Source: Ceratopteris richardii (Eukaryota > Streptophyta > Polypodiopsida > Polypodiales > Pteridaceae). Taken from it: a stretch of 64,000 nt of DNA. Shown here one piece after another: positions 24,004 through 36,585 of the stretch. Position 1 is the first letter of the stretch. The number at the start of each line of letters is the position of its first letter. The stretch lies in contig CM035406.1 of NCBI GenBank assembly GCA_020310875.1, forward strand, positions 229,280,012 to 229,344,011, read 5' to 3'. The translations under genes were made by a program, and so were the position numbers. The notes beneath the pieces are model-generated. The model worked only from the letters and a program-made list of their open reading frames with translations, made no database searches and was not told the DNA's origin.

Positions 24004-26115
24004 TGTCATCGAGATTTTCTCTCCTCTCTCACTCATGAAGGCCTATAGGAAACACACTCGGTGAAGGTAGCCAGAATTCCCTGAGAAGTCCAAGATGCAT
24101 CAAGGATGTCAAAGGGAGTTCACATGCAAACTTTGGAAGAAATCGAGCAAATCTAGGGTAGCGGTCAAAGCTGGTCAAACTTTGGAAATTAGGGCAAAAA
24201 TTTAAATGTCTCCGAATCACATGAAAATTCATATACTTGTAAAGCCTATCAAGTGCAGTCTATAGCCCGAATCTCACATGAAAATGGATTTTCTAGCACA
24301 TTGATATGCCATGTGCATTTTGTAAAGGATGTAATTTTTCCACTTAGACCCTACAAAATTTTGTATAGGAATTTTTGTTAGCCATATGGTTTGGCATGTA
24401 TAAAGATCATATGTGACTACATATTTGTACAAAGTTTCAAGGCTATCAGAGCTTCCTAGACACCTAAGTGCCACCTTGCAAGCTTCCAAATGTAGTCAAA
24501 CTTGTACAAGGAAGATTCAGATGGGAGTTTTTTTTTGCATATTCCTAAAGGAGGCACTTCAAAACATAGTCCTACAAACTTTTATCTTCATCAAAGGATA
24601 TTTGAAGGGTCAAAGAGCACAAAATCCAGTTTTCAAGGTCACCACAGTTTTCTAGAATAAGAAAATTGAAGGCTTGAAGGACTGCCACATGGCAAAATAT
24701 GATTGAACCATGTTGTACGGTCAAGATGAGCTCATATTCAAGGTTGGAGATGCACTAAAGCATAAAGGAAAGAGGATCCACGAGTTTTTTCATCAAAGAA
24801 GACTTTTTTGACAGTTGAAGATCAATAATGCAAAGTTTCTCCAAAAATAGTGGCTTATCTTATCCGAATTGATATCAACACTGATCCGACGGTCCAGATC
24901 ATCCCCAGATCCAATGGTGGAGAATGAAGGCGCCTAAATTTCACTCCTTTACACTAGATTTGATAGAAAGAACAATTCCAAGTCATTGATTTGATTAATC
25001 AAATGTTTGTAATCTAAAGTAGTGATCCTAGAGTTGAGAGTTGATTTCTCTAGATCCAAGGGCCCAAATTCATTCAAAAAACTATATAAACCCCCCTCCA
25101 AACTCCTAGAGCATCATTGTTAGGCATCCATAGGGCTCATGCTAGCTTACGGTTTCCTTGAGACGATCACCCTCGGTTGAGCGAGTGAGGATCCAAGGTG
25201 GGCTAGTATGAGTATAGTACCTAGTTTCAAATTTAAGTTAGACCTCCAATCTAGGATAGGCTCTTGAAATCAGCATCTCTATCTTGACTCACCCTCGGTG
25301 GAGCGTGTGAGTGAGTTAGAGCTGGTTTTAATGAGTCTTAGACTTCTTTAGTTAGACGTTACGAGCCTAGACATACATAGGGTCAATGAAGTGGAACTCA
25401 CCTTCTTATGTGTGACATTCGGTTGAATTGTCATGGTTTGAGGGTCGGAACCGCCTTTGATCAGTAGACTGCTTAGCTTTACGTATCACGACCATCTTAT
25501 ACATGTATCTTAATTCAAATCCTTTTAATTCATGTCACTTGTCACTTGTCTCTTGTCTCTGAGGCTCTTAAGTATTTTTACATGTCTTCTATTTTCTTCT
25601 ATGTGTGAGAAGGCTCTGCAGTATTGCGTTGAACGAGTGAGGATGTTTCATTGAGCTTGTGATTAAACTCTATCATCATAATCCATACATACCTATACAT
25701 ATTGATTAGTTTCTGAAAGTGTATAAGAAGCTCCAATATTGGACCATTCTTCCTTTCGAAACTGATTTATGTGTAAGGATTCCATCTTTTCTCATCATGC
25801 ATACATATCATCCAAAGAAGACTATGCATATGTATTAGAATTAGGAAGTGTTTAAGAAGCTCCTTCAATGGACCATTCTTCCTTCCAAATTTGATTTGTG
25901 TGTATGGTTCTCTTTCATTTTTATCATTCATGTTCATCAATCTAACTTGCACTCCTACATTCCCATTCCCATAATCATTTCAACATCTCTCTCTTCTCCA
26001 TACTCCACATTAATTTCACTTTCATGTCCTTAAATCTTCCAACATTCATTAGCTTCATACACCCTATGTGTGCCACGACCGGACCCGATCCACCCGGATT
26101 GCGATCACCTCCACA
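24004..26115 (+). repeat. 3' LTR of Gypsy-G1
   Basis: About 2,112 bases with the same ends as the 5' LTR (TGTCATCGAG ... CACCTCCACA) and the same TATA region near 25,083. It is preceded by the polypurine tract and followed at 26,116 by Copia-B1 RNase H. Confidence 0.92.
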
Positions 26116-26423
26116 ACGGTTGTTGTGTGTGTGTGGCTCAGATGCCTTATGGCTGATTTGGGTGTTGGTCAGACTTCTGCACCACCATCTTCACGGACAG
26201 TTAGAGCGCATTGGCAGTTGCGACGAATCTTGTGTTCCATGCTCGCACTAAGCACATTGAGGTGCATTATCACTATGTCAAGGAGAGGTTCTCTACTGGG
26301 GAGATCAGCTTGGCATATGTGCCCATGCACGAGAACATTGCTTACCTTTTCACAAAGACTCTGCCTAGGGAGAAGTTTGAAGCTTTTCGCAAAGCTTTGG
26401 GCTTACTTCTTTTTGTGGAGTAA
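26116..26423 (+). pseudogene. Copia-B1 RNase H end, second block
   Basis: This is the C-terminal RNase H part that continues the first B1 block across Gypsy-G1. Recognisable pieces include CVWLRCLMADLGVG, HARTKHIEVHYHYVKERF and the final GLLLFVE. It is followed by a short 3' untranslated stretch, a polypurine tract (CCCAGGGGGAT, about 26,486-26,496) and the LTR. Confidence 0.85.
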
Positions 26424-26496
26424 TTTCCTCATCGCTTGGCACTTCCTTATACATGAGTGCCAGCTCCTTGTTCACCGCATCACTCCCAGGGGGATT

Positions 26497-26726
26497 TGTT
26501 GATATATTTAGGTAGTGATGTGTGTGAACACACTAGGACCACCGGGGCACTTTTTTCCCTCTTTAGGAGGTTTTTTTCCCCTGGCTTGTATATACGCCTA
26601 TTGCCCTAATGGGCTACTTATCTTTGTACATTCTCTAGTAATACACTCAGTATTGTGTGTTGTGCTCCAAGCTCCTTCTTCCTCCTTGTGTTGTTCGTGT
26701 GCTTCCACAGACGTCTAACTCCAACA
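26497..26726 (+). repeat. 3' LTR of Copia-B1
   Basis: A short LTR of 230 bases, starting TGTTGATATATTTAGG and ending CTAACTCCAACA. It matches the reversed LTRs of B2 (29,562-29,791 and 42,278-42,492), B3 (49,141-49,370) and B5 (60,859-61,013). A TATA-like TTGTATATACG lies near 26,587. The next base begins Copia-A2 RNase H sequence. Confidence 0.9.
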
Positions 26727-28236
26727 ATACAAATATCAAGATATATAGATTGGGCATGTAATCCTGATGATAGGAGATAAACATATGGATACTTGTGTTA
26801 TGTGGGAGATAAGCTAATTTATTGGTGTTCTAAGAAGCAACATATAGTTGCTTTATCATCTATAGAGGAAGAGGATAAAGGTATGGTCGAAGTTGCAAAG
26901 GAGGTCATATGGTTGAAAACTCTCGTGAAGAGTTTTGACATCATTTAGAGCACACCTACTATTCATGGAGATAACATGAGTTCATTGTTTCTAGGTGCTA
27001 ATCTTGTTTTTCATGCGAGGACTAAACACATTAAGATTCAGTATCATTTTTTAAGAGAGAAGGTGATTGACAAGGAGATTGAAGTCATACATACTTCAAC
27101 AAAAGATCAGATTGCAGATATGCTAACCAAAAACTTGGATGGACCAAAGCTACAGAGATTTAAAGACATGGTAGGTATAAAGAAGATAGAGAAAACCTGA
27201 ATTGATGATTGAGGGGGAGCTGTTGGTGCAAGACAACCATCAATTGATGTCTTGGATAAAGACTTGAAGTCAAAAGATGAAGAAAAGATCAACAAATGAA
27301 GTTTGAAGATAGGGTATATTCAAGAAATGAAGACTTGTATACATATGTACATTAAACTTGTAGCTCACTTATACCTTTGTTATGGTCATGAGCTTGTACA
27401 TACATGCCTATATATACAAGTAAAAATTCGGAGCAAGTATGAGAGAGCATGAGATGCGAAGAATCAGAAGTTGTAAGAGTCATTACACACTTTAGAAGTG
27501 TAGAAGACCTCTCTCATCATTCAAATGTAAAACTTTTTAGAGAAGATGAAAAATTGCACCTGATCTTTTGTTGACTACTGCTTTTGTGGTTAATCTTTTG
27601 TGAAATGCTTTTGTACAAGTCTAAGTCTAAATCTGATTGACCTTTCTACAAGTTTTCATATCCTAATTGTAATGAGGTTGAGAGAATTGATAGTAGGAAC
27701 ATTTACATATGTAAATGTGAAGAAGTGAAGTTTGCAACAAGTGCAAATTCGATGCTAATGTTATGGTCAATTCTCCTTCCACAAGCAAGCAAGCACTCAT
27801 TATTTAAGTTGAAAGGTAAGCTACCTATGGCTAAAAGCATTTGAATAAGCAGGTTGTAGTCTGAGAGAACTATGCATTAAAAGTTATAGGTGTCAAAGTT
27901 GAGTGTAGAAAAGTACAGTTTTAGACATAGATGGATTGTTTGGATCATTTCTCAAGATCTACTGAATCTTTTGAGATGTTTTAACTTGGACAATGTGCAA
28001 AATCTTTAGCCACATCTTGTGCAAAGTCTCATAACAAACTTTACACATTTGGTCAGTCAATGAGTGAGTTATGAGCAGCAGACTTTTTTGAGTAGTGACT
28101 CTCTTCACAGTTAGTGCAAATTTTGATAATTTGACATTGGTCTTCCAAAATTGATCAAATTTTTTAGTTATTCTTGATATAGAAGTGTTCTAACATAAAG
28201 GCTAGCTTGTTTTTTGGAGACTAACACTCTCCATCA
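26727..28236 (+). mobile_element. Copia-A2 tail: RNase H end and 3' LTR
   Basis: Second member of family A. RNase H (NIKIYRL..., then GYLCYVGDKLIYWCSKKQH and HARTKHIKIQYHFLREKV) covers 26,727-27,205, followed by a polypurine tract and an LTR of 1,016 bases (27,221-28,236) starting TGTTGGTGCAAG. Its left part was displaced by Copia-B1, whose LTR ends one base before. It is the outermost and probably oldest layer of the nest. Broken, with several breaks. Confidence 0.85.
27221..28236 (+). repeat. 3' LTR of Copia-A2
   Basis: It aligns with the A1 LTR from TGTTG to CTCCATCA. A TATA box (CCTATATATACAAG) lies near 27,408-27,420. Sequence beyond 28,236 no longer resembles what follows A1, which fixes the right end. 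Confidence 0.85.
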
Positions 28237-29556
28237 AGAGAAAGAGCAAAAGTTAGCATACCTACCTTTACTAAAATGGAGATAACTCTCTCATATGATA
28301 CCTAAATTGAATGATTCGACTTGGTGTAGAAAGTAGATGCCAAGCACTTTCCAATGTAGCTTCAATGTATGATTGGATAATTAGAAACCACTTGCAAAGA
28401 GTATTTAATTTTGTGCATACTTCTTCAAAGAGGTATGTTGCCCATCCACCTAGCTCCATTGTTTTCTCCATAACTTCCTCATGGAAGCTCCAACTCAAGA
28501 AATTCAAATTGTTGTAGATTCTACACTTCAAGCCCATTCTTTTGATTTATTAAATGCCATATTTGGACCATTTTAATTCATCTCTACCCAAGGTTTTATA
28601 TGGCTATTATATGGCAAGAAACGCTTTTTGAATTACTTGAGTGTTATGATAATTAGGTGTTCATAATCGTATTTTGAGCCATTTTGGATAGGAATGAATT
28701 GATTTTCATACCTTTGCATCATATTTTTTATCTCAAATATATTCATTTGAATACTTTTTGCATCAAAGTTTATAATTTTGCATTGTATTCTCTTCCAATG
28801 TTATGAAACTAACATTGGAATATGCATGAAAGTTATTTTTGATATGAATTCATCTATGCACATGAAGTTATACTAACTTACGATGATTCATGGAAGCATG
28901 CAAAAATTATTTTTGTGTGTTTTAAGGCCATTTTGAAGGTATTGGAACAAGAAAGGAACTTGTTATGAGGGCGTGTAGTGCCCAACAACACATGTTGGAA
29001 AAGTTCCTTTTTTGTAGGTTTTTGGAGGAAAAAAAGTGGCTTGCTTACCATTAGGTTGATGCTTATCATTATATCGTGGTTATTATTTTCAAGCTTCATT
29101 TTCTTGGGGAAGTGTTGTTGACATTTTTGTATCCACTTGGCATTATATGCAATGTGAGAACTAGAGTGATATTGTGTTGTAAGAGAGAGGAAGTCTTATG
29201 TGTGCAACATAACTAAAAGCATACAAAGTAATTGAAGTAGAGAAGAAGATGCATGAGTGGATGCATGCATACATAGATGATATGACTTCTACAAAGGTGA
29301 AGTGCATGATGCATTTTTCTATGTGTATAAGATCATTTTTATGTATCACCACAATGAGTTAGGGTGAGCATGAGGTATGTGATAGAAGTACCATGAATAG
29401 GCTAATTTTTCCTTTAGAAAGTAAATGAAAAAGGTATATTCCTCAAGAATAATTAAGATGCATTTTAGTCCACTAACTCATGAGCACATGAATTGTTCTT
29501 CATGAAAGTCTATGTACTTGCTATAGAAGTTTACCCTGCATTGGCACACAAGTGCT
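28237..29556. other. Unassigned spacer
   Basis: About 1.3 kb, AT-rich, between the Copia-A2 LTR and Copia-B2. Open frames are short and overlap on both strands. I see no repeat, RNA gene or protein family here. Confidence 0.5.
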
Positions 29557-29561
29557 ATGGT

Positions 29562-29791
29562 TGTTGGAGTTAGAAATTTGTGGAAGCATGCGAATAGCAC
29601 AAGGAAGAAGAATAATCTTGGAGCACAACACACAATACTCAATGTATTACCACTAGAATGTACAAAGATAACTAACCCATTAGGGTTATATGCATATATA
29701 CAAGCCGAGGAAAAAGACCTCCTAAAGAGGAAAAAAAGTGCCCCGATGGTCCTAGTGTGTTCACACACATCACTACCTAAGTATATCAACA
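29562..29791 (-). repeat. 3' LTR of Copia-B2
   Basis: 230 bases on the minus strand, matching the B1 LTR end to end (TGTTGATATACTTAGG ... CTCCAACA). The outer flank is ATGGT. A degenerate polypurine tract lies at about 29,792-29,803. Confidence 0.92.
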
Positions 29792-29799
29792 AATATTCC

Positions 29800-30206
29800 C
29801 TTTGAGTGATGCACTGAACAAGAAGTTGGCATTCATGTATAAGGAAGTGCCAAGCTATGTGGAATCAATCCACAAAAGGAAGTAAGCCCAAAGCTTTGTG
29901 GAAAGCTTCAAACTTCTCCCTAGGTAGAGCCTACGTGAAAAGGTCTGCAATGTTCTCCTATGTGGGCACATATGCTAAGTTGATCTCTCCAACAAAGAAC
30001 CTCTCCTTGACATAATGATAATGCACCTCAATGTTCTTAGTGCAAGCATGGAACACAGGGTTCCTCGCAACTGCCAATGTGCTCTGACTGTTAGTGAAGA
30101 TGGTGGTGGCATAAGACTAACCAACACCCAAATCAGCCATAAGGCATCTGAGCCACACACATTCAATAGTCATTGTGAAAGCTGCCCTATACTTAGCCTC
30201 ACAACT
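29800..30206 (-). pseudogene. Copia-B2 RNase H end
   Basis: On the minus strand the pieces CVWLRCLMADLGV and HVHYHYVKERF-like remnants match the B1 RNase H end (26,116-26,423). It runs from the Copia-E junction near 30,206 to the LTR. Fossil with several breaks. Confidence 0.78.
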
Positions 30207-30209
30207 ATA

Positions 30210-33200
30210 GTTCCCCCTCAAGCTAAAGTATGCTTGAGTCTTTATTCTCTAATAGTTTGAATACCTACCATAGCTTTGAATCTACAAAGCTTTATTCCCT
30301 CAAGTGCCTTTGTCATCATATCTACTACTTGCTTTTTAGTTGGAACAAAAGAAATGTCAATCTCATTTGCCATGAGCTTCTGCCTAATCAAGTGGTAATG
30401 AACCTTTATGTGGTTGGTTCTCGCATGGAAAATAGGATTTTCCGCTAGATGTATGGAACTTACATTATCTCCAAATATGTGAGGTTTGGAACTCACAAGT
30501 CCCAAATCTCTATACAATGCTTTTAACCATATTGCCTCTTGAGTTGTTATGCTCAAACCTCTATACTCTGCATTATTTGAGGATAAAGCAACTCTAGGTT
30601 CCTTCTTGGAACTCCATGACACTAGCTTCAAACCTGCAAATGCTAAGTAACTAGAAGTACTTCTTCTATCATCCTTAGCTCCTACCCAATCTATATCTGA
30701 ATAGATTTTGATATCCAAATCTAAAGAGTAAGGATAGAATATACCTTCATTGATTGTACCTTTGAGATAATTAAGTACTCTCTTAGCTGCATCCATGTGT
30801 GGTCTTCTTGGAGAGTGCATGAATTGGCTTAGCACTCCCACACTATATGAGAGGTCTTCCCTTGTATGAGTAGCATATATCAAGCTACCTACCAAGCTTT
30901 GATATTCTTTAATGTCTTCAATTTTCTCACCTTCATAACCACGTATTTTATGATTCATCTCCAAATGTGTACATGCAAGTTTTGTGTTCTCCATTTTGAA
31001 CTTGAGAAGAAGATCCTCAATGATCTTCTCTAAGTCAAATGCATTCCTTCATCTCTATATATCACTTGCATACCTAGGAAATATGTGAGCTCACCTAAGT
31101 CACTGATTTTGAACTCCTCTTGCACGTGTTTCTTGATCCTCTGAATGCCATTCAGATCATTAAATGTCACGATAATATCATCTACATATACACATAGATA
31201 GATAACCTCATTTTGATACCGGATCTAAGTTGCTTTCATTGAACCCTGATCTTGAAGGTATGTAACCAACCTGTAATTCCAAGCTCTAGGAGCTTGTTTC
31301 AATTCATACAATGCTTTCTTAACTTTGCAAACATAAGATGGATGATTAGAGTTTTCGAAACCTCATGGTTGTGACATGTATACCTCTTCACTTATCCAAC
31401 CATTTAGAAATGCATTTTTTTACATCAAGTTGGAGGACTTTCCAATTCCTTGCAGCAGATACACTTATCAATGTCCTGATTGTAGTCATCTTTGCAATTA
31501 GTGAAAATGTTTCCTCATAGTCTATACCATGAGTTTATGAGCATCCTTTAGCAACTAATCTTGCCTTGTACTTGAAAATAGATCCATCTGAATTTCTTTT
31601 AACTTCATATTTGTACTTGCAAATAGATCCATCTGAATTTCTTTTAACTTCATATAACCATCTGCAACCAATTACCTTTTGATTTGGTGACATTGGAAAT
31701 AAATCCCAAGTCTCCATCTCCCTCAATGAATCTATTCCTTCTTTCATGACCTTTTCCCAATTAGGGTTTCTCTTTGCCTCTTCATAGGTTGATGGTTCTT
31801 TTGAAATTGAATCTTTTGCCAAGTAGATTGAATGCTTTGTAACAGATGTGGAATCATATCCATACCTTTCTGGTTGTTTCTTCTCTCTTGCTGATCTTTG
31901 AGGTGCGTGTTTGGAGCATTCTCCAACCTCTTCCATCTTTGCTTTGCCTCTTGACTTCCATAGTTTGTAATCGTTTTCTCTTTAATCTTGGTCATTGTCT
32001 GTATCATGTCTTGGATCCTAGACCTGTGTATCATGCTTGCTTCCTATTTGATGAGAATCAGAATCAAGATCATATGGTAGAGTTACCTTTTTTCTCTCTT
32101 CAGCATACCAAGACATGTGTTCTACAAACACAACATCTTTACTTCTAGTGAATTGCTTGGTTGAAGAATTATAGAACCTCTAACCCATCTGAGTTGGTTC
32201 ATAGCCAATAAACACTACCTTCAATGCCCTTTCATCTAGCTTACCTCTTATTTGTGATGGTACATGAACATAAGCTAAACAACCAAACACCTTTCAATGT
32301 CCAAGACTAGGTTTTCTTCCATACCATGCTTCATATGCAGTCATACCTTGAAATGATTTGGATGGTAGTCTATTGACAAGGTACACAGCAGTTGAAATAG
32401 ATTCTGCCCATAGATAATGTGGCAACTTCTTCTCTTCAAGCATTGTTCTGGATGATCCAACCAATGTCTTGTTTCTCCTCCTTGGGATTCCATTCATTTG
32501 AGGAGAGTACTTGGGAGTCACTTCCCTTTTGATAACTTTTTCCTGCAAGAACTCATGAAACTCTTTGGAGAAGTATTGTCCCTCTCCATCAGATTTGAGC
32601 TTCTTAAGTGATCTAACTGTATGATTCTCCACATGTTCTAGATACTTTTTGAAGCAATCAAACACTTCATTCGTACTCTTGATAAAGTATAGAATAGTCC
32701 ATCTACTATGGTCGTCAATAAATGAGACATAATACCTTGATCCTACCAATGAAGGTTCTTGAATTGGTCCCCATACATCTGTATGTACTAAGTCCAATAA
32801 GCTGTTGTGAATGTAGCCTTTGTGGTTGAATGGTTGTCTTTGTGCCTTCCTAATCTGACATGCATCACACATGTTGAGCATGTGTTGCTTTGATATGTTC
32901 GGAAATCCTAGAACACTTTGATCCCTACATATATCCTTCAAGGTTCTTTCATTCACATGAGCAAGTCTCTTATGCCACACTTCAAGCTCACTTAGGGTTT
33001 GAGACCCAAAGTTGAATAGAGCTATGTTCCTAGTTTCTCCTACTTCAAAAGTAAAGAGCCTACCATGCTTCTCACCTCTGGCTATCTTCTTAAAGTCTTG
33101 ACATGGATCTTCCACAAAAGCTACATGTTGGGTGAAGCTAACTTGCAAGCCTTTTTCAACTATTTGGCCTACACTTATTAGGTTTTTAGTGATAGTGGGT

Positions 33201-36200
33201 ACATAGAGAACCTTACTTAGAATGTTTGTCCTACCATGGGAAGCTTTGACATTACCAATCTTCTTCACATTGTGCTTTGTGTCATCCCCTATTTGTACTT
33301 CATGTCTATGCTTTGGACTTTCCAAATTAAATAGAAGAGCAATGTTGTCTGCAACATGAATTGAACATCCTAATCTATGTAGAACAAATGATCATCTTCT
33401 TTATCTTCTTTGTGGCTTAGATTCATAAGAACCAATGATTCTTCATGTGGTTGATCTTTTGAATAATTTTTGTAGTCTCTTCTATAATAGACTCTATTGG
33501 TATTATTGAAATTGTGTCCACCTTTGCCTCTATTGCTGCCATATCCACCTCTTCCACTTCCTTCCTGGGTCTTCCCATTGAACCAGTGATTTTGAGCGGT
33601 CTGGTTCGTCTTATCGCAAATGGCACAAGGTTGAACATTCTGACCTTTGGCTTTGTCATGCTTTGGTCCTTTCTTCTTACCTTGCCACTTGCTCTTGCTT
33701 GCAAAGTTGGCTTGGGAAGTCTCCTCTTCATCTTCTTCCTTCCTCCTAGGTTTCTGCTTCTTATCCTTCTTATCTGCATCTAGAGCACTAGTTGAATTAC
33801 CATGATAGGAGTTACCTTCCTTTATGCTATTGTTGGCCGCTTGATTGAAGTGTTGTCCAAGAAGATGTTGAAGTCTGGAGTTTGCACATACATGATGAGA
33901 TCATAAGCCATTATGGAGATGATCGCAATCCGGGTGGATTGGGTCCCGTCGTGGCACACGCAGAGTGTATGAAGCTTGTTAGTGTTGGAAGGTTTATTTA
34001 ATAAAAAGTATGAAGGTGAAGATGAATTTGGGTATGGGGAGAAGGATGTCATGATTTGATTATAGAAAGGGGAACATATGAATGCCAGATAAACACATGA
34101 ACATGAATGACAAGGACAAAAGAAACCATTCACATGAATCAACTTAGAAAGGACGAATGGTCCAAAAATATGAAGCTTCTTAAACACTTTCAAAATTTAA
34201 TTCATATTCATAGGTTCTTTTGGATGGAATGGATGCATGACGAGAAAAAAAACAAAACCACACACATGAATGAGTTTCGAAAGGAAGAATGGTCCATGAA
34301 TGGAGCTTCTTATACACTTTCAAAACTAAAACAAATGCATGGGTTTTTGTGGATGGTATGAATGCATGTGGGTCATGATTATGAATGAATAGAAAATTAT
34401 TCTCTCAACCTCAATGGATCATCCTCACTCGTTCAATGCAAAACTGCGGAGCCTTCTCACACATAGAAAGAAATAGAAGCAGACATGTAAAAACATATAA
34501 GAGACTAAGAGGCAAGAGCCATGAGACATGAATTAGAAGATATTATTATGACAAACATATACATGAATGTTGTGGAACATCAAGCTAAGCATTCTACTGG
34601 TCAAAGGTGGTCTGCACGACCCTCTCACCATGACAGTTCAATCGAATGTTACACGTAAGAGGATAGGTTCCACTTCATTGACCCTATGTCTTCCTTGGAT
34701 CGTAATGTGTTTCTAAAGAAGTCTAAGACTCAAAAGACCAGCTCTAACTCACTCACACACTCCACTGAGGGTGAGTAAAGAAAGAGAAACTCGGTTTATG
34801 AGCTTATCCTAGAGTGTAAGTCTAAATATTGATTCTAGGAACTGTGCTCTTACTAGCCCACCTTGGATCCTCATACGCTCAACTGAGAGCAAGGAAACCA
34901 TGTGCTAGCAAGGGCCCTATGGATGCCTAACAATCCTATTCTAGGAGTTTGGAGGGGGGTTTATAAAGTTTTTTGAATGAATTTGGGCCCTTGGATCTAG
35001 AGAAATCAACTCTCAACCCTAAGATCAACTGCTTTTCATTACAACCATTGGATTTATCAAATGGATGGATAAGATTGGTTCTTTACATGAAATCTAGGGC
35101 AAAGGGGGGAAAAATAGGTATCTTAATTCTCCACCATTGGATCTAGGGCTGATCTGGACCGTCGGATTAGTGCTCACATCAATTTGGATAAGATAAGCCA
35201 CAATTTTTGGAGAAAATTTGCATTATTGATCTCTGAACATCAAAAAAGCTTATTCAATGAAAAAAACTCGTGGATCCTCCTTCCTTTATGCTTTTGTGCA
35301 TCTCCACCCTTGAATGTGAGCTGACCATACAACATGGTTCAATCATTGATTGCCATGTGGAAGCCCTTCAAGCCTTCAATTTTTCTTATTCTAGGAAACT
35401 GCGTGACCTTGAAAAATGGATTTTGTGCTCTTTGACCCTTCAAATATCCTTTGATGAAGATGAAAATTTGCAGCGCTATGTTTTTAAAGGTCTCCTTTAG
35501 GAATATGCAGAAAAAAATCACATCCGAATCTCCCTTATACAAGTTTGACTACATTTGGAAGTTTGCAAGGTGGCATTAAGGTGTCTAGGAAGCTCTCATA
35601 GCCTTGAAAAGATGTACAAATATGTAGCCATATATGATCTTTATACATGTCAAACCATATGGCTAACAAAAATTCCTATACAACATTTTAAAGGGTCTAA
35701 GTGGAAAAATTACATTTTTTACAAAATGCACATGGCATATCAATGTGCTAGAAAATCCATTTTCATGTGAAATTCAGGCTATAGACTGCCTTTGATAGGC
35801 TTTACAAGTATATGAATTTTCATGTGATTTGGAGACATTGAAATTTTTGCCCTAATTTCCAAAGTTTGACCAGCTTTGATTGCTATCCTAGATTAGCTCG
35901 ATTTCTTCCAAAGTTTGCATGTGAACTCCCTTTGACATCCTTGATGCATCTTGGACTTCTCACGGAATTCTGGCTACCTTCACTGAATGTGTTTCCTATA
36001 GGCCTTCATGAGTGAGAGAGGAGAGAAAATCTCGACGACACCATCGTGAAAGATTGCCATTGCTTATCACTTAGAATCTCATTGAGAATCTGCCTCATGA
36101 TAGCCTCTTCTTCAATGAGCTCTCCAATGGATGCTAAGTGATTGGCAACCTCCTTGAACTTGGTAAGAAACTCTGTGATGGTTTGTTTAGTTGTCTTCTT

Positions 36201-36585
36201 CATTTGGTTGAACTCATTCCAAAGATGATTCTTTCTTGCTTTGGTGCTAGCACAAAAGAAAGTCTCGAGGGCAACCCAAGTCTCTTGAGATGTTTTGAAT
36301 CCTCTAATATGTGGTAATAGAAAGCTAGAGATAGATTTTAGTATGTACGACCTTGCTTGGGCATCCCATGCACACCAAAGTGTGAGCTTATCTATCTTCT
36401 GTTGTGTAGGTCCTCCATTGGATCTTGCAATATGCATAGCTTCATCACGTGCTACAATTCCATAAAGATTTCTACCTTGCAAATAGGCCTCCATTCTGAT
36501 TTACCAAGCTGCATAGTTGTTTCGATCACGCTTCTTGATCATTGAGGGAAAGCCATCACCCATCTTTATCTAGCTCTAATACCAC
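30210..36585 (-). pseudogene. Copia-E1 gag-pol remnant
   Basis: Reading down the minus strand: primer site (36,575-36,584, degenerate), gag (36,560-36,041 and again 33,911-33,423 beyond the Gypsy-G3 LTR) and protease/GAG-pre-integrase region (about 33,400-32,880: VLYVPTITKNLISVGQIVEK, then LEVWHKRLAHVNERTL). Integrase (LVHTDVWGPIQEPSLVGSRY) covers about 32,850-32,300, reverse transcriptase about 31,900-30,950, and RNase H (DWVGAKDDRRSTSSYLAFAG) about 30,750-30,270. Family resemblance is to Copia-D and Copia-A. It is a fossil with many breaks. Confidence 0.85.
33912..36040 (-). repeat. Gypsy-G3 solo LTR inside Copia-E1 gag
   Basis: A single Gypsy-G LTR of about 2,129 bases on the minus strand, from TGTCGTCGAGATTTTC (36,040 downward) to GATCATCTCCATA at 33,912. 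It is flanked by a perfect 4-bp duplication CCAT (33,908-33,911 and 36,041-36,044), and Copia-E1 gag continues on both sides. A solo LTR with intact duplication is the usual result of recombination between the two LTRs of one inserted element. Confidence 0.93.

Larger units (their letters stand above)
7306..26115 (+). mobile_element. Gypsy-G1, Ty3/gypsy with 2.1-kb LTRs, hosting Copia-C
   Basis: This Ty3/gypsy fossil has a 5' LTR (7,306-9,435), gag, protease, integrase with a GPF/Y-type module, a long 3' untranslated region, a polypurine tract (23,992-24,003) and a 3' LTR (24,004-26,115). It sits in the RNase H of Copia-B1, flanked by ACAG on the left and ACGG on the right, a likely 4-bp target duplication with one later change. 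Its two LTRs differ at about 15 sites in the first 280 bases I compared by eye, roughly 5%, which suggests an age of millions of years. Copia-C is inserted just after the protease. The copy is broken. Confidence 0.88.
4231..26726 (+). mobile_element. Copia-B1, Ty1/copia, split by Gypsy-G1
   Basis: This copia fossil is visible in two blocks: 4,231-7,305 and 26,116-26,726. The first block carries gag end, protease, integrase, reverse transcriptase and the start of RNase H. The second carries the rest of RNase H, a polypurine tract and a 230-base 3' LTR. RNase H sequence stops at CEAEYR and continues as ECVWLRCLMADLGVG on the far side of Gypsy-G1, which shows a single element interrupted by G1. 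Its 5' end was entered by Copia-A1 and is outside the window. B1 itself appears to sit in Copia-A2, whose RNase H resumes right after the B1 LTR. The copy is broken, with many breaks. Confidence 0.88.
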
